Shown: positions 46,969 through 59,596, numbered from the stretch's first letter. The stretch: DNA of 64,000 nt from an uncultured Pelagibacteraceae bacterium (GCA_902609855.1 CACLTL010000001.1:310001-374000); one strand, 5' to 3'. Numbers and translations are program-made. Notes: a model not told the origin generated them from the sequence alone.

Positions 46969-49900
46969 TTATGCTGATTGTTCAGGCGCTTCTGGAGCAG
47001 ATTCTAGAGCTTGTTTTTTCAAGTCTTCCATTCTGGCTTTATCTTGCTCTCTAGCTTGCTTGTCCCATTCAATTTTAGTTAAACCAGTGCCTGCTGGTAC
47101 TAATCTTCCAACTATTACGTTTTCTTTCAGGCCTTCAAGAGTATCAACTTTTCCTCTTATTGAAGCATCAGTAAGAACTCTTGTCGTTTCTTGAAATGAC
47201 GCAGCTGAAATAAATGAATTTGTTTGCAAAGAAGCTTTTGTAATACCAAGTAATATCCTCTCATAATCTGCGGGCTTCTTCTTATTCTCTCTAAGCTTGT
47301 CATTTATTTTATTAATGTCTAGTAAATCAATAACCTCACCAGCTAAAAGTTCTGAGTCTCCAGGATCTTTGACCTCAACTCTTTTTAGCATTTGTCTTAC
47401 AATTGTTTCAATATGTTTATCATTTATAACAACACCTTGCAGTCTATAAACTTCTTGAACCTCAGTTATGAAGTATTCAGTTAGTTTTTCAACTCCTAAA
47501 ATTCTTAATATGTCATGAGGTAATGGAGCTCCATCTAATAAATACTCTCCTTTTTTAATTTTTTCACCTTGATTAAAATTAACATGTTTACCTTTAGGTA
47601 TTAAATAATTTGATGTTTCTCCATTTGAAGAAATTATCGATATTTTTTGTTTACCTCTAACTTCTTTACCAAATTCAATTACTCCATCATTTTCAGCGAT
47701 AATTGCACTATCTTTTGGTTTTCTTGCCTCGAATAATTCTGCAACTCTTGGTAAGCCTCCTGTTATATCTTTTGTTTTGGAAGTTTCCTTAGGTAATCTT
47801 GCTAATACGTCACCAGCTGATATCTTTTGACCATCTTTAACGGATAGAATTGTGTCTGGAACTAAATAATATCTTGCTTCGTTACCATCTGCTTTTTTAA
47901 TAATTTCTCCTTTATCATTTCTCAAGGTAATTCTAGGCTTTAACTCTGAATTTTTTGATGAAGATTTCCAATCTGTTACAGATTTTGACGATAAACCAGT
48001 TGCATCATCTAAAGTCTCTGTCAAAGAACTTCCTTCTGTTAGGTCCATATAATTCACAATACCACTTGTTTCAGCGATCACAGGTAGCGTGTAAGGATCC
48101 CACTCTGCAACTTTTTTTCCTTTTTTTACAATGTCTCCATCTTTAAAAAATAATTTTGATCCATAATTAACTTTATAAATTGCTAATTGCCTTCCGTTAT
48201 CATCTTCAATACTAAGTTGGGTATTTCTTCCCATAACTATGATGTTTTTCTTTGAGTCTTCTATTAAATTTTTATTTATTATATTTAATTTTCCATCTGA
48301 CTGAGAAATAATTTGGGACTCTTCTTTAATCTGCGCGGTACCACCAACGTGAAATGTTCTCATAGTCAATTGCGTTCCAGGTTCACCAATCGATTGAGCT
48401 GCGATCATTCCGACTGCTTCACCAACGCTTACAAGTTTACCTCTCGCTAAATCCCTGCCGTAACATATTTGGCAAACACCCTTTGTCGAAGCACATGTTA
48501 TAACCGAATAAACATTAACTGACTTTACTCCTGCGGCATCAATTTTTTCGCAATCAAATTCGTCAATCAATTTACCTTTTTTAATAATAACTTCACCTGT
48601 AACTGGATTTTTGATATTCTCAGCTATCACTCTTCCTAATACTCTCTCAGAAAGACTAACTAAAATATTTCCACCCTCTATTATTTCAGAAATAGTTACT
48701 GATGATCTCTTTTTTGGATCACATTCCTTTTTAGTTATTTGAACATCTTGAGCTACATCACATAACCTTCTTGTTAGGTATCCGGAGTTAGCTGTTTTTA
48801 AGGCAGTATCAGCAAGGCCTTTTCTAGCACCGTGTGTTGAGTTGAAATATTCTAATACTGATAATCCCTCTTTAAAATTTGCAATAATTGGAGTTTCAAT
48901 GATCTCGCCAGAAGGTTTTGCAATTAACCCTCTCATACCTGCCAATTGTTTCATTTGAGCTTGTGATCCTCTAGCACCAGAGTCTGCCATCATATAAACT
49001 GAATTTGTCTCTATTCTATCGTCTTCACAAATCCTTTCAGCTGACGAAATTTCTTTCATCATTTCATTGGCTACTGTATCAGTGCATTTTGACCAAATAT
49101 CAACTACTTTATTATATTTTTCACCTCTAGTGATCAAACCATCGGAGTACTGTTTCTCATATTCCTCAATTTGTTTTTTTGTACTACTAATTAAATTCTC
49201 TTTTGTTTTCGGTATAATTAAGTCATCTTTACCAAAAGAAATTCCGGCTTTAAAAGCATGTTTGAAACCAAGAGTTTTAATTCTATCACAGAAAATTACA
49301 GTTTCTTTTTGTCCACAATATCTAAAAATTGTATCTATTACTTCTGATACATTTTTCTTGGTTAATAATTTATTTACTAGTGAAAATTTAATATTATGAT
49401 TTTTTGGTAATACATTCGCCAACAAGAACCTACCAGCAGTACTTGTATATTTTTCTGTAATAGCATTGCCGTCTTTGTTAACAGTTTTAAAAATTGAAAC
49501 TATTTTTGAATGTAAGCTTATAGATTTACTTTCTAATCCTTGTTCAATTTCTTCAATACTAGAAAAAATTCCTTTTGGTTTTTTTTCACTATTTTCCGCT
49601 TGTGATAAATAATAAATACCCAAAACAATATCCTGACTTGGTACTATAATTGGTTTTCCATTTGATGGACTTAAAATATTATTAGTTGACATCATTAAAA
49701 CCCTAGCTTCTAATTGTGCCTCTAAACTTAAAGGTATATGCACTGCCATTTGATCACCATCAAAATCGGCATTAAATGCAGCGCAAACTAAAGGGTGAAG
49801 TTCTATCGCATTACCCTCAATTAATTTTGCTTCAAAGGCTTGCACTCCCAATCTATGCAATGTTGGAGCACGATTTAAGAGAATTGGATGTTCCCGTATA

Positions 49901-51156
49901 ATATGTTCAAGAGAGTCCCAAACTTCACTTTTTTCTTTTTCAACTAATCTTTTGGCTTGTTTAATTGTCGTTGCTAAACCTAATTTATCTAATCTTGCAT
50001 ATAAAAATGGTTTAAATAATTCTAGTGCCATTTTTTTAGGTAAACCGCATTGATGTAATTTTAATTCAGGCCCAACAACGATTACGGATCGTCCTGAATA
50101 ATCTACTCTTTTACCTAATAAATTTTGTCTAAATCTACCTTGTTTGCCTTTTAACATTTCAGCCAAAGATTTTAGTGGTCTTTTACCGGTTCCAGTTATC
50201 ACTCTACCTCTTCTGCCGTTATCAAAAAGAGCATCCACTGACTCTTGAAGCATTCTCTTTTCGTTCCTTACAATAATATCCGGTGCTTTAAGATCTAAAA
50301 GTCTTTTAAGACGATTGTTTCTGTTTATTACTCTTCTGTATAAGTCGTTTAAATCAGATGTAGCAAATCTTCCTCCATCAAGAGGAACTAATGGTCTTAA
50401 CTCTGGAGGTATAACTGGTATTGAAGTTAAAATCATCCACTCAGGTTTATTTCCCGAATTGATAAAAGACTCTATTAGTTTTAGTCTTTTAATTGTTCTT
50501 TCTTCAGTAACTTTTGATTTTATATCTTTTAAAGACTCTCTTAATTTTTGCTGTTCCTTTTTGAGATCCAAATTCACTAAAATTTCTCTTACTGCTTCAG
50601 CACCAATTCCTGCCGTGAAAGCATCTTCTCCAAATTCCTCTTGAGCTTTTAATAATGCTTGTTCAGAAATAATTTGACCTTTTTTAAGTGTTGTTAGACC
50701 TGGTTCGACTACAATAAAGCTCTCAAAATATAATACTTTTTCTACTTCCTTCAACTTCATATCTATAGCTAAAGAAATTCTACTTGGTAAAGATTTTAAA
50801 AACCAAATATGCGCAACTGGGCAAGCAAGATCTATATGGCCCATTCTCTCTCTTCTCACATTGGATTTAGTAACTTCAACACCACATTTTTCACAAATAA
50901 TTCCCCTGAATTTCATTCTTTTATATTTTCCACATAAACACTCATAATCTTTTACTGGTCCAAATATTCTTGAACAAAATAATCCATCTTTTTCAGGTCT
51001 AAAAGTTCGATAGTTTATAGTTTCAGGTTTTTTAATTTCACCGTAAGACCAAGATTTAATTTTTTCGGGACTTGCTAAAGTTATTTTAATACTATCAAAA
51101 TTATTTTCTTGCGTAATATTTTGATTTTCAAAATTTTTGGTTAAGTTTTTTTCCAT
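46969..51156 (-). CDS. rpoC: RNA polymerase beta' subunit
   Basis: Catalytic subunit of RNA polymerase. The 1395-residue protein has the N-terminal zinc ribbon ([20 protein letters not shown]), [14 protein letters not shown] carrying the magnesium triad, the trigger-loop region and a second zinc site ([13 protein letters not shown]). It ends in an acidic/Ala tail. It follows rpoB after 2 bases and is unfused. Confidence 0.99.
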   Translation of the reverse strand: MEKNLTKNFENQNITQENNFDSIKITLASPEKIKSWSYGEIKKPETINYRTFRPEKDGLFCSRIFGPVKDYECLCGKYKRMKFRGIICEKCGVEVTKSNVRRERMGHIDLACPVAHIWFLKSLPSRISLAIDMKLKEVEKVLYFESFIVVEPGLTTLKKGQIISEQALLKAQEEFGEDAFTAGIGAEAVREILVNLDLKKEQQKLRESLKDIKSKVTEERTIKRLKLIESFINSGNKPEWMILTSIPVIPPELRPLVPLDGGRFATSDLNDLYRRVINRNNRLKRLLDLKAPDIIVRNEKRMLQESVDALFDNGRRGRVITGTGKRPLKSLAEMLKGKQGRFRQNLLGKRVDYSGRSVIVVGPELKLHQCGLPKKMALELFKPFLYARLDKLGLATTIKQAKRLVEKEKSEVWDSLEHIIREHPILLNRAPTLHRLGVQAFEAKLIEGNAIELHPLVCAAFNADFDGDQMAVHIPLSLEAQLEARVLMMSTNNILSPSNGKPIIVPSQDIVLGIYYLSQAENSEKKPKGIFSSIEEIEQGLESKSISLHSKIVSIFKTVNKDGNAITEKYTSTAGRFLLANVLPKNHNIKFSLVNKLLTKKNVSEVIDTIFRYCGQKETVIFCDRIKTLGFKHAFKAGISFGKDDLIIPKTKENLISSTKKQIEEYEKQYSDGLITRGEKYNKVVDIWSKCTDTVANEMMKEISSAERICEDDRIETNSVYMMADSGARGSQAQMKQLAGMRGLIAKPSGEIIETPIIANFKEGLSVLEYFNSTHGARKGLADTALKTANSGYLTRRLCDVAQDVQITKKECDPKKRSSVTISEIIEGGNILVSLSERVLGRVIAENIKNPVTGEVIIKKGKLIDEFDCEKIDAAGVKSVNVYSVITCASTKGVCQICYGRDLARGKLVSVGEAVGMIAAQSIGEPGTQLTMRTFHVGGTAQIKEESQIISQSDGKLNIINKNLIEDSKKNIIVMGRNTQLSIEDDNGRQLAIYKVNYGSKLFFKDGDIVKKGKKVAEWDPYTLPVIAETSGIVNYMDLTEGSSLTETLDDATGLSSKSVTDWKSSSKNSELKPRITLRNDKGEIIKKADGNEARYYLVPDTILSVKDGQKISAGDVLARLPKETSKTKDITGGLPRVAELFEARKPKDSAIIAENDGVIEFGKEVRGKQKISIISSNGETSNYLIPKGKHVNFNQGEKIKKGEYLLDGAPLPHDILRILGVEKLTEYFITEVQEVYRLQGVVINDKHIETIVRQMLKRVEVKDPGDSELLAGEVIDLLDINKINDKLRENKKKPADYERILLGITKASLQTNSFISAASFQETTRVLTDASIRGKVDTLEGLKENVIVGRLVPAGTGLTKIEWDKQAREQDKARMEDLKKQALESAPEAPEQSA

Positions 51157-51158
51157 AA

Positions 51159-54100
51159 TTAATTAAGTTCTATATTTAAACCAAGTGCTCTTATTTCTTT
51201 TACTAATACATTAAAAGACTCAGGTACTCCTGACTCAAAGTTATTATTACCTTTTACAATAGTCTCGTAAACTTTTGTTCTTCCCGCAACATCATCAGAT
51301 TTTACTGTAAGAATTTCTTGTAGTGTATAAGATGCTCCATAAGCTTCTAAAGCCCATACTTCCATTTCACCAAATCTTTGACCACCAAGTTGTGCTTTTC
51401 CACCAAGTGGTTGTTGAGTTACTAAGCTGTAAGGCCCTGTAGATCTAGCATGAATTTTGTCCTCTACTAAATGGTTCAATTTTAACATATAAATTATTCC
51501 TACTGTAACTGGTCTATCAAATCTTTCTCCGGTTTGACCATTCCATAAATGAGTTTGACCAGAACTTGGTAATTTAGCTAAATCTAACATTTTTGTAATA
51601 TCGTCTGTGCTAGCTCCATCAAAAACTGGAGTAGCTATTGGCACACCTTTAGATAAATTTTGGACTAATTCTGCAATTTCTTTATTTGATAATTTAGAAA
51701 TAACCTCACTATAGTAAGTTTTTCCATAAATTATTTCTAATTTTTCTTTGATCTTATTAATTTCTTTTTCAAAATTCTTTAAATGCTCTTTAATTTGATC
51801 ACCAAGTTCTAAGCATGACCATCCAAGGTGAGTTTCTAAAATTTGGCCAACATTCATACGACTTGGAACTCCTAAAGGATTAAGAACTATATCCACTGGT
51901 TTTCCATTTTCCATATAAGGCATGTCCTCTACAGGTACAATTTTACTAACAACTCCTTTATTTCCGTGTCTACCGGCCATTTTATCGCCTGGCATCAATC
52001 TTCTTTTTACCGCAACAAATACTTTTACTACTTTCATTACTGTTGGTAGTAAATCATCACCTTGTTGAATTTTTGTAACTTTATCTTCGAACCTCAATCT
52101 TATATCTTCTGATGCATTATCAAATTGATTCTTAAGTTTTTCAAGATCAGAATTTAATTCATCTTTTTGTAAAGGAATTTTCCAAAGATCTTTTAAAGTT
52201 AAATTCTCAAAGTCATTTTGGTTTAAAGTAGTTCCTGGTTTTAAATCTTTAAATTGTTTGTTTATACTTTGTCCGTTTAACAAGTCTATAGCCCTAAGCT
52301 TTATATTTCTATTAAGTATCTCCTCTTCGACTTTTTTGTCTTCTTGAACAGACTCAATTTCAGCTCTTTCTATGGCTATTGACCTCTCATCTTTTTCTAT
52401 ACCATGTCTATTAAAAACTCTAACATCGATTACAACACCTGTGCTACCTGAAGGTAATTTTAAGGAAGAGTCTCTTACATCTGTGGCTTTTTCACCAAAA
52501 ATTGATCTTAATAATTTCTCTTCTGGACTTGATGACGTTTCACTCTTTGGGGTAACTTTACCTACCAGAATATCACCTGGTTTAACTTCTGCTCCTACAT
52601 ATACAATTCCAGACTCATCTAGATTTCTTAAGCTTTCCTCGCTAACATTAGGTATGTCTCTTGTAATTTCTTCCGCACCAAGTTTTGTATCTCTAGCCAT
52701 GGACTCGTATTCTTCAATATGAACTGATGTAAAAACATCATCAGTTACACATCTTTCTGAAATCAAAATTGAGTCCTCAAAATTGTAACCTTGCCAAGGC
52801 ATAAAAGCGACTGTTACATTTTTGCCTAAAGCTAACTCACCAAGTTTTGTTGCTGGTCCATCAGCAATGATGTCACCTTTTTTAATTTTATCACCGACTT
52901 TAACTAAAGGTTTTTGATTAATACAAGTATTTTGGTTTGATCTTTGAAATTTTGATAAATTATAAATATCTACTGCGGACTGAGACAAATCAGTTACATC
53001 AGTTGCCTTTACAACTATTCTTTTCCCATCAATTTTATCAACAATTCCATTTCTTTTAGCAACAATAGTTACTCCAGAGTCAAGTGCTACATCAGACTCT
53101 ATACCCGTTCCAACTAAAGGAGACTCAGGTTTTAATAATGGTACCGCTTGTCTCATCATATTAGAACCCATTAGCGCTCTGTTGGCATCATCATTTTCTA
53201 AAAAAGGGATTAATGCAGCTGCAACAGAAACTAACTGTTTTGGTGAAACATCTATGTATTCAATATTTTCTCTTGTTGAGAGTTCAAAATTCAAATTTTT
53301 TCTGCAAGCTACTAATTCTTCTACAAATGATCCATCCTTGTTTAAAGCTGAATTAGCTTGGGCGATAGTATATTTTTCTTCTTCTATTGCAGAAAGATAT
53401 TTTATTTCTGAAGTAACTTTTCCTTTTATTACTTTCTTATAAGGACTCTCAATGTAACCAAATTTATTTACTCTACAATAAGTAGCCAAACTATTAATTA
53501 ATCCTATATTGGGTCCTTCAGGAGTCTCAATTGGGCAAATTCTACCATAATGAGTTGGATGAACATCTCTTACTTCAAAACCAGCTCTTTCTCTTGTTAG
53601 TCCTCCAGGTCCCAATGCAGACACTCTCCTTTTGTGAGTGATTTCAGACAAAGGGTTAGTTTGATCCATGAATTGAGAGAGTTGTGATGTTGCAAAAAAA
53701 TCTTTTAAAGAAGTAGTAATTGGTTTAGCATTAATTAAATCTTGAGGCATAGCTGACTCGATCTCTAGGAAAGTTGACATTTTCTCTTTTACGGTTCTCT
53801 CCATTCTTAAGAGACCAATTCTGAATTGATTTTCAACTAATTCTCCAACTGATCTTACTCTCCTATTACCTAAATGATCAATATCGTCTACATCTCCTTT
53901 ACCATCTCTTAAATCCAACATAAATTTAATTATCGCGACTACATCAGACGTTTCTAAGATAGTTTTTTTTGGGCTAGTATTTAAATTTAATTTTGAGTTA
54001 AGTTTTACTCGTCCAACCTCTGATAAATCATATCTTTCTTTCTTAAAATATAAATTATTAAATATTTCAGCAGCTACTTCGACTGAAGGAGCTTCACCTG

Positions 54101-55250
54101 GTCTCAAGACTTTATAAATATCATTTAACGCATCAGTTTTATTTGAATTTTTGTCAATTTTTAAACTTTCTAGAATATAAGGACCTTTATTAATCGGATC
54201 TATATTAACAATATTTAGTTCATTTTTATCTTCAGTGATAATTTTATTTAATTGATCTTCAGTAATGTCAAAACCAGCTCCGACTACTAACTCTCCATTT
54301 TTGTCTTTTATTTCTTTGCTGATATATTTTCCAATTATCTGTTCGTTAGGAATAGCAATATAATTTAGACCATTTTCTTTTAGTTTTTTTGCTATAACAA
54401 TGTTTAATTTTTCTCCTTTTTTTAAAATAATTTTATTGTTTTTTGCATCAATCAAATCATAAGATAGTTTAATTGGTCTTTTGTAATTATCTAAATCAAA
54501 ATCTGTAACCCAATTTTTATTTTCTTTTTTATATGAATATTTGTTTGTAGAATAAAATGTTTCAATTATTTTTTCTTTTGAAAAACCCAAAGCATATAAA
54601 AAAGTTGTTATCGGGAGTTTTTTCTTTCTATCTATTCTAAAATATAAGATATCCTTTGGATCAAATTCAAAATCTAACCATGAACCTCTGCCTGGAATTA
54701 TTCGACAATTAAATAATAATTTTCCGCTTGCATGAGTTTTGCCTTTATCATGGTCAAAAAATACACCTGGACTTCTGTGCATTTGATTGACCACTACTCT
54801 TTCAACACCATTAGTAATAAAAGTTGCGCTAGGTGTCATTAACGGTAGATCACCTATAAAAACTTCTTGTTCTTTTGCTGAAAGAATTTGTTTAGTATTA
54901 TTTTCTGTATCTATTTCATAAACAACTAATCGTAAATTTGCTTTGAGTGCAGCGGAGTAAGATAAGCTTCTTTGTTTGCATTCAATTACATCAAATTTCG
55001 GTTTCTCTAATTTGTATGAGATATATTCTAAAGTAGACTTATCATTTCCATCTTCAATAGGAAAAATGCTTTTAAAAACTTTGTCAATGCCCTTTGATAA
55101 ATCACTTAATTGTTCGTTTAATGTTTTTGATTTTAAAAATTCGTTATAAGAATTTTTTTGGACTTCTATTAAATTAGGAATCGATAACCCTTCAACTAAT
55201 TTACCAAAGTTTTTTCTAATATGTTTCTTTTGCGTAAAAGATAATTGCAT
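51159..55250 (-). CDS. rpoB: RNA polymerase beta subunit
   Basis: The 1363-residue beta subunit. The rifampicin-binding cluster [26 protein letters not shown] has the sensitive-type residues, and the C-terminal [18 protein letters not shown] is intact. It follows rplL after 62 bases. That spacer contains an imperfect stem (TTTCACTG near 55266 with CAGTAAAA near 55287), which might be an attenuator or processing site between rplL and rpoB. Confidence 0.99.
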   Translation of the reverse strand: MQLSFTQKKHIRKNFGKLVEGLSIPNLIEVQKNSYNEFLKSKTLNEQLSDLSKGIDKVFKSIFPIEDGNDKSTLEYISYKLEKPKFDVIECKQRSLSYSAALKANLRLVVYEIDTENNTKQILSAKEQEVFIGDLPLMTPSATFITNGVERVVVNQMHRSPGVFFDHDKGKTHASGKLLFNCRIIPGRGSWLDFEFDPKDILYFRIDRKKKLPITTFLYALGFSKEKIIETFYSTNKYSYKKENKNWVTDFDLDNYKRPIKLSYDLIDAKNNKIILKKGEKLNIVIAKKLKENGLNYIAIPNEQIIGKYISKEIKDKNGELVVGAGFDITEDQLNKIITEDKNELNIVNIDPINKGPYILESLKIDKNSNKTDALNDIYKVLRPGEAPSVEVAAEIFNNLYFKKERYDLSEVGRVKLNSKLNLNTSPKKTILETSDVVAIIKFMLDLRDGKGDVDDIDHLGNRRVRSVGELVENQFRIGLLRMERTVKEKMSTFLEIESAMPQDLINAKPITTSLKDFFATSQLSQFMDQTNPLSEITHKRRVSALGPGGLTRERAGFEVRDVHPTHYGRICPIETPEGPNIGLINSLATYCRVNKFGYIESPYKKVIKGKVTSEIKYLSAIEEEKYTIAQANSALNKDGSFVEELVACRKNLNFELSTRENIEYIDVSPKQLVSVAAALIPFLENDDANRALMGSNMMRQAVPLLKPESPLVGTGIESDVALDSGVTIVAKRNGIVDKIDGKRIVVKATDVTDLSQSAVDIYNLSKFQRSNQNTCINQKPLVKVGDKIKKGDIIADGPATKLGELALGKNVTVAFMPWQGYNFEDSILISERCVTDDVFTSVHIEEYESMARDTKLGAEEITRDIPNVSEESLRNLDESGIVYVGAEVKPGDILVGKVTPKSETSSSPEEKLLRSIFGEKATDVRDSSLKLPSGSTGVVIDVRVFNRHGIEKDERSIAIERAEIESVQEDKKVEEEILNRNIKLRAIDLLNGQSINKQFKDLKPGTTLNQNDFENLTLKDLWKIPLQKDELNSDLEKLKNQFDNASEDIRLRFEDKVTKIQQGDDLLPTVMKVVKVFVAVKRRLMPGDKMAGRHGNKGVVSKIVPVEDMPYMENGKPVDIVLNPLGVPSRMNVGQILETHLGWSCLELGDQIKEHLKNFEKEINKIKEKLEIIYGKTYYSEVISKLSNKEIAELVQNLSKGVPIATPVFDGASTDDITKMLDLAKLPSSGQTHLWNGQTGERFDRPVTVGIIYMLKLNHLVEDKIHARSTGPYSLVTQQPLGGKAQLGGQRFGEMEVWALEAYGASYTLQEILTVKSDDVAGRTKVYETIVKGNNNFESGVPESFNVLVKEIRALGLNIELN

Positions 55251-55312
55251 TAAATATAAAAAAATTTCACTGCAAATTTTAACTTACAGTAAAATTTAGT
55301 CTTTAATTTTGT

Positions 55313-55684
55313 TTACTTTAATTCTACTTTAGCTCCAGCTGCTTCAAGTTTTTTCTTAAATTCTTCAGCTTCTTTCTTAGCTACACCGCCTTTAACTTCT
55401 TTTGGTGCAGCCTCAACTAAATCCTTAGCTTCTTTTAAACCCAAACCAGTTATTGCTCTAACTTCTTTTATTACATTAATTTTTTTATCGCCAGCTGAGG
55501 CTAAAAAAATTGAAAATTCTGATTTTTCTTCTCCTGCTGGTGCTGCTGCCCCACCTGCTGGTGCTGCTGCTACTGGTGCTGCTGCTGTAACGCCCCATTT
55601 TTCTTCAAGCTGTTTTGATAACTCTGCTGCCTCAACAACTGTTAAAGTAGAAAGTTCATCTATAATTTTATTTAAGTCTGCCAT
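55313..55684 (-). CDS. rplL: 50S ribosomal protein L7/L12
   Basis: The stalk protein that recruits translation GTPases. The 123-residue protein has an N-terminal dimerisation domain ([24 protein letters not shown]), an Ala/Pro/Gly-rich hinge (about 34-50) and a C-terminal domain with [28 protein letters not shown]. It is downstream of its anchor rplJ by 15 bases. Confidence 0.98.
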   Translation of the reverse strand: MADLNKIIDELSTLTVVEAAELSKQLEEKWGVTAAAPVAAAPAGGAAAPAGEEKSEFSIFLASAGDKKINVIKEVRAITGLGLKEAKDLVEAAPKEVKGGVAKKEAEEFKKKLEAAGAKVELK

Positions 55685-55699
55685 TTTTGATCCTGTGAT

Positions 55700-56212
55700 T
55701 TAATTTTTTAAACTCTTCGCGCGCGTTAAATTAGCAATTTTTGAGCCAGGTGCAAGTAAAATACTCACCAATTTTTGTGCTGGTGTGGCCAATATTCCCA
55801 CTATTTTCGCCCTTGCTTCCTCTAATGAAGGTAGTGTGGCAATTACGGACACCTCTTTTTCATCCAAAACCTTGCCATCCATAAAACCAGCGATAATTTT
55901 AAGCTTATCATTTGATTTAGAAAATTTTGTTAAAATTTTTGCCGAAGATATTGGATCAGATGAAATTGCTGCAGCGGTCGGTCCTGTAAAGTATTTTTCA
56001 AGATCTTTTTTAGAAGTTTCTTTCAAAGCTAATTTTGTAATTCTGTTTTTTGTAATTTTAAACAAAATACCTTTTTCTCTTAGTTGTTTTCTTAATTCAT
56101 CTAACTCATTAACATTAAGACCTTGATATTGAGCAATCATGACTGACTCATTATCAGTAAAATTTTTTTTCATCTCTTCAACATAATTTTTCTTAGCTTG
56201 TTTAGACATCAT
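55700..56212 (-). CDS. rplJ: 50S ribosomal protein L10
   Basis: Anchors L7/L12 dimers to the ribosome. The 170-residue protein has GLNVNELDELRKQLREKGI, KYFTGPTAAAIS and ILATPAQKLVSIL leading to the C-terminal stalk-binding helix. Two tandem ATGs are possible; the first (56212) is 11 bases from a GGAGG in the rplA 3' end and is preferred. Confidence 0.97.
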   Translation of the reverse strand: MMSKQAKKNYVEEMKKNFTDNESVMIAQYQGLNVNELDELRKQLREKGILFKITKNRITKLALKETSKKDLEKYFTGPTAAAISSDPISSAKILTKFSKSNDKLKIIAGFMDGKVLDEKEVSVIATLPSLEEARAKIVGILATPAQKLVSILLAPGSKIANLTRAKSLKN

Positions 56213-56216
56213 AAAT

Positions 56217-56903
56217 TTACTTTCCTCCTACTTTATAAGAAATACCCATTGTAGAAGTTAAATAGGTGTTTTTAATAAACTCACCTTTAATAGTGTCAGG
56301 CTTTTCTTTTTTTACACTCTCAATAAAATGGTTATAATTTTCCAGTAACTTTTCTGTGGAAAAACTTTTTCTCCCTATAGTAGAAGCTAAATTTCCGTCT
56401 TTGTCATTTCGAATTTCAACTAATCCAGTTTTTAGATCCTTTACGGCTTTTGTTAAATCAGATGCTACAGTTCCCAATTTAGGATTTGGCATTAAGCCTT
56501 TTGGTCCTAAAACCTTACCATGCTTACCAATTTTACTCATCATAGATGGTGTGCAAATAAGTTTTGTAAAATTGAATTTTCCTGCTGCAATTTTTTCTAT
56601 TAAATCATCAGAACCGACTACGTCTGCTCCAGCCTTTTTGGCCTCATCAGTTTTGTCAGGTTCACATAAAACTGCAACGTTATTTTTTTTTCCAGAACCG
56701 TTCGGTAAATTTACAACAGTTCTCAAACTAAAATCTCCACCTTTAGACTGTTTTAAATTTATTTTTAAAGAAACATCTATTGACTCATCAAATTTTGTTT
56801 TTGAATTCTTTTTAACTAAATCTATAGCATCTTTAACTGCAATTTTTTTATCTTTAACAGCATTTTTTAAAATTTCCTTATATCTCTTTGATTTTTTTTT
56901 CAT
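56217..56903 (-). CDS. rplA: 50S ribosomal protein L1
   Basis: Mobile L1-stalk protein that helps release deacylated tRNA. The 228-residue protein has FDESIDVSLKINLKQSKGG and the signature KHGKVLGPKGLMPNPKLGTV. It lies between rplK and rplJ in the classic rplKAJL order. Confidence 0.98.
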   Translation of the reverse strand: MKKKSKRYKEILKNAVKDKKIAVKDAIDLVKKNSKTKFDESIDVSLKINLKQSKGGDFSLRTVVNLPNGSGKKNNVAVLCEPDKTDEAKKAGADVVGSDDLIEKIAAGKFNFTKLICTPSMMSKIGKHGKVLGPKGLMPNPKLGTVASDLTKAVKDLKTGLVEIRNDKDGNLASTIGRKSFSTEKLLENYNHFIESVKKEKPDTIKGEFIKNTYLTSTMGISYKVGGK

Positions 56904-56905
56904 TA

Positions 56906-57331
56906 TTATTCTTTAACCTCAATACCCATTGACCTAGCAGATCCACAAATAATTTTTGTTGCTTCTTTAATATCAAATGCGTTTAGATCTTTCATTTTTT
57001 CTTTTGCAATTGCTTCTGCTTGTTTCATTGTAATTGAACCAGCAACTACTCTTCCTGGTTCGCTTGATCCACTTTTTAATTTTGCAGCTTCTCTAATAAA
57101 ATGTGATGCAGGGGGAGATTTAATAATAAAATCAAATTTTTTATCTTTATAGACAGTGATTACAACAGGTACAGGTTTTCCCATAAAATTTTTTGTTTTT
57201 TCATTAAAAGCTTTGCAGAACTCCATAATATTTATTCCTCTTTGACCTAAAGCGGGTCCTACTGGTGGCGCGGGATTAGCTTGACCACCTTTAATTTGTA
57301 ATTTTACGTAACCTGTTATCTCTTTAGCCAT
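56906..57331 (-). CDS. rplK: 50S ribosomal protein L11
   Basis: Part of the GTPase-associated centre. The 141-residue protein has [34 protein letters not shown] and the C-terminal RNA-binding [11 protein letters not shown]. It is directly adjacent to nusG, with no spacer. Confidence 0.98.
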   Translation of the reverse strand: MAKEITGYVKLQIKGGQANPAPPVGPALGQRGINIMEFCKAFNEKTKNFMGKPVPVVITVYKDKKFDFIIKSPPASHFIREAAKLKSGSSEPGRVVAGSITMKQAEAIAKEKMKDLNAFDIKEATKIICGSARSMGIEVKE

Positions 57332-57856
57332 TTAATTTTTCTCCACCTGGTTAAATTCTAAATCTACAGGCGTAGGTCTACCAAATATAGAAACAGAGAC
57401 TTTAAGTCTAGATTTTTCTTCATCAATTTCTTCTATTAATCCATTAAATGAAGCAAAAGGACCATCACAAACTTTGACTTTTTCTCCAATTTCAAAACTA
57501 ATACCAGTTTTTTGAATATTTGCGCTTTCTGATACTTGTCCTAGTATTCTCTGTATTTCAGTGTCTGATATAGGTGTCGGTTTATCTCCTGTGCCCAAAA
57601 ATCCGCTCACTTTAGGAAGGTTTTTTATTAAGTGATAAATTTGTTTTGTAAGTTCAATTTTAAGTAAAACATAACCAGGGAAATACTTACTTTCCTTTTT
57701 AGTTCTTTTGCCTTTTTTTACTTGAGTTATTTGGTGTGTTGGAACTAAAATTTCGCCAATATTGTCCTCTAGTTTATGTTTTTTTAGCTCATCTTTAATA
57801 GACTCAACTACTTTTTTTTCAAAACTAGAATATGCCTGTACAATATACCAATTCAT
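57332..57856 (-). CDS. nusG: Transcription elongation/antitermination factor NusG
   Basis: Couples RNA polymerase to ribosomes and Rho. The 174-residue protein has the NGN domain (WYIVQAYSSFEKKV; YFPGYVLLKIEL) and a KOW domain with VKVCDGPFASFNGLIEEID. It follows secE after 2 bases. Confidence 0.98.
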   Translation of the reverse strand: MNWYIVQAYSSFEKKVVESIKDELKKHKLEDNIGEILVPTHQITQVKKGKRTKKESKYFPGYVLLKIELTKQIYHLIKNLPKVSGFLGTGDKPTPISDTEIQRILGQVSESANIQKTGISFEIGEKVKVCDGPFASFNGLIEEIDEEKSRLKVSVSIFGRPTPVDLEFNQVEKN

Positions 57857-57858
57857 TA

Positions 57859-58050
57859 TTAAAAATTAATTGTTAAAACCAAATTTAAAAAAAATCTCAA
57901 GATTTGATCCAAAATTAAAAAGAAGATAGCCGCAATTGAAGCTAAAGCAAAAACCATTACAGCGCCCATCATAGTTTCTTTTTTTGTAGGCCAAGTTATT
58001 CTAAAGGTTTCTTGTTTAACCTCTTGTATAAATTTCAAAGGATTTTTCAT
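57859..58050 (-). CDS. secE: Protein translocase subunit SecE
   Basis: A single-span SecYEG subunit. Counting from the ATG at 58050 the protein has 63 residues: MKNPLKFIQEVKQETFRITWPTKKE, the conserved amphipathic helix, then one membrane segment (about 29-55). The reading frame stays open 15 codons further upstream but there runs into tRNA-Trp, so that extension is an artefact. It lies directly downstream of the tRNA. Confidence 0.96.
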   Translation of the reverse strand: MKNPLKFIQEVKQETFRITWPTKKETMMGAVMVFALASIAAIFFLILDQILRFFLNLVLTINF

Positions 58051-58065
58051 AACTCTTTCAAAGTT

Positions 58066-58141
58066 TGGCAGGAGCGGAGGGACTCGAACCCACAACCTCC
58101 GGTTTTGGAGACCGGCGCTCTACCAATTGAACTACGCTCCT
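58066..58141 (-). tRNA. tRNA-Trp(CCA)
   Basis: The reverse complement folds as a 76-base tRNA with acceptor AGGAGCG/CGCTCCT, the D-arm TAGTTCAATTGGTAGAG, the anticodon loop containing CCA, GGTTCGAGTCC in the T-arm and an encoded 3' CCA (58066-58068). It sits 5 bases after the tuf stop and 15 before secE, so it must be processed from the tuf-secE-nusG transcript or have a promoter within tuf. Confidence 0.98.
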
Positions 58142-58146
58142 AAGCG

Positions 58147-59346
58147 TTACTTAATTATTTTAGTCACTACACCAGCTCCAACTGTTTTACCGCCTTCTCT
58201 AATCGCAAAGTTTAAGTTTTCATTCATAGCTATTGGTGTAATTAATTTAACAGTAAATTTTCCATCGTCACCTGGCATAACCATCTCTGTGCCTGATGGT
58301 AAAGTAACTTCTCCTGTTACATCTGTAGTTCTAAAATAAAACTGAGGTCTATATTTTGTAAAGAAAGGAGTATGTCTTCCTCCCTCCTCTTTTTTTAAAA
58401 TATATGCCTGGCATTCAAACTCAGTGTGAGGAGTTATCGAACCTGGTTTACAGAGTACTTGACCTCTCTCAACATCAGTTCTTTCCACACCCCTTAAGAG
58501 TGCTCCAATATTATCTCCAGCCTCACCGCTATCTAATAACTTCCTGAACATTTCTACACCAGTACAAACAGATTTTTTAGTGTCCCTGATACCAACTATT
58601 TCTATTTCTTCACCAACTTTAATAACACCCGACTCTACTCTACCAGTAACAACTGTACCTCTACCTGAAATAGAGAATACGTCTTCAACTGGCATTAAGA
58701 AAGGTTTATCTTTTGGTCTGTCAGGTTGAGGAATAGTTTCATCTACTGCTTTCATTAATTCCATGATAGCATTTTTACCAGTAGCTTCATCTTTACCTTC
58801 TACGGCGTTTAGAGCTGATCCTTTAATTATAGGAATTTTGTCGCCAGGAAATTTATATGAAGTTAAAAGCTCTCTTATTTCTTCTTCAACTAAATCAATA
58901 AGCTCTTTATCTTTTACAGTATCAATTTTATTTAAAAAGACAACAATTGCTGGAACTCCAACTTGTCTTGCTAAAAGAATATGCTCTCTTGTTTGAGGCA
59001 TAGGACCATCCGCAGCATTAATAACCAGAATAGCGCCATCCATTTGTGCAGCTCCAGTTATCATATTCTTAACATAGTCTGCGTGACCAGGACAATCTAC
59101 ATGGGCGTAATGTCTCTTTTCTGTTTCATACTCAACGTGAGCAGTTGAAATTGTGATACCTCTCTCTTTTTCCTCAGGAGCTTTATCAATTTGATCGTAA
59201 GCAACAAAGTTCGCTGAACTAGAACCTCCTGCTTCAGATAATACTTTTGTAATTGCAGCAGTTAAAGTTGTCTTACCATGGTCTACGTGTCCGATTGTAC
59301 CAATATTACAATGCGGTTTGTTTCGTTGAAACTTCTCTTTTGACAT
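58147..59346 (-). CDS. tuf: Elongation factor Tu
   Basis: Delivers aminoacyl-tRNA to the ribosome. The 399-residue protein has [18 protein letters not shown] (P-loop), DCPGHADY (switch II), NKIDTVKD and the full domains II and III ending [20 protein letters not shown]. It is the only tuf in the window: the second usual location, between fusA and rpsJ, is empty. Confidence 0.98.
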   Translation of the reverse strand: MSKEKFQRNKPHCNIGTIGHVDHGKTTLTAAITKVLSEAGGSSSANFVAYDQIDKAPEEKERGITISTAHVEYETEKRHYAHVDCPGHADYVKNMITGAAQMDGAILVINAADGPMPQTREHILLARQVGVPAIVVFLNKIDTVKDKELIDLVEEEIRELLTSYKFPGDKIPIIKGSALNAVEGKDEATGKNAIMELMKAVDETIPQPDRPKDKPFLMPVEDVFSISGRGTVVTGRVESGVIKVGEEIEIVGIRDTKKSVCTGVEMFRKLLDSGEAGDNIGALLRGVERTDVERGQVLCKPGSITPHTEFECQAYILKKEEGGRHTPFFTKYRPQFYFRTTDVTGEVTLPSGTEMVMPGDDGKFTVKLITPIAMNENLNFAIREGGKTVGAGVVTKIIK

Positions 59347-59391
59347 TTTATTTTTTCCTCACTTTATATTTTTATTTTTAACTTTAAATTT

Positions 59392-59465
59392 TGGAGCGGG
59401 TAAAGGGAATCGAACCCTTACATCCAGCTTGGAAGGCTAGCGTTCTACCATTGAACTACACCCGC
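59392..59465 (-). tRNA. tRNA-Gly(UCC)
   Basis: The reverse complement gives acceptor GCGGGTG/TACCCGC, D-arm TAGTTCAATGGTAGAAC, anticodon loop CTTCCAA (anticodon TCC), T-arm GGTTCGATTCC and an encoded CCA (59392-59394). It lies between tRNA-Tyr and tuf, the same neighbourhood as the tyrU-glyT-tufB group of E. coli. Confidence 0.98.
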
Positions 59466-59510
59466 AATATCCAAACTTATCGCGCTCTTTATTATTAAAC
59501 GTTTCAAGTT

Positions 59511-59596
59511 TGGTGGAGGGGGAAAGATTCGAACTTTCGAAGACCGAAGTCAACGGGTTTACAGCCCGCCCCATTTGACCGCTTTGGTACCCCTCC
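59511..59596 (-). tRNA. tRNA-Tyr(GUA)
   Basis: A class II tRNA of 86 bases: acceptor GGAGGGG/CCCCTCC, anticodon loop CTGTAAA (anticodon GTA), long variable arm, T-arm AGTTCGAATCT and encoded CCA (59511-59513). It is first in the tRNA-Tyr, tRNA-Gly, tuf, tRNA-Trp order. Confidence 0.98.

Noticed and set aside
55251-55312. Rho-independent terminator between rplL and rpoB
   Set aside because: The imperfect 8-base stem has an AT-rich, 14-base loop and no clear T-run in the right place; it may be a processing or attenuation site at most.
56356-56916. Long plus-strand open frame (186 codons) opposite rplA
   Set aside because: It lies wholly antisense to the clear L1 gene; its product has no recognisable motif and its composition is the mirror of an AT-rich coding strand.
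58051-58095. N-terminal extension of SecE from an upstream ATG
   Set aside because: The extension is encoded by the 3' part of tRNA-Trp and is unlike SecE; the ATG at 58050 starts the conserved sequence.
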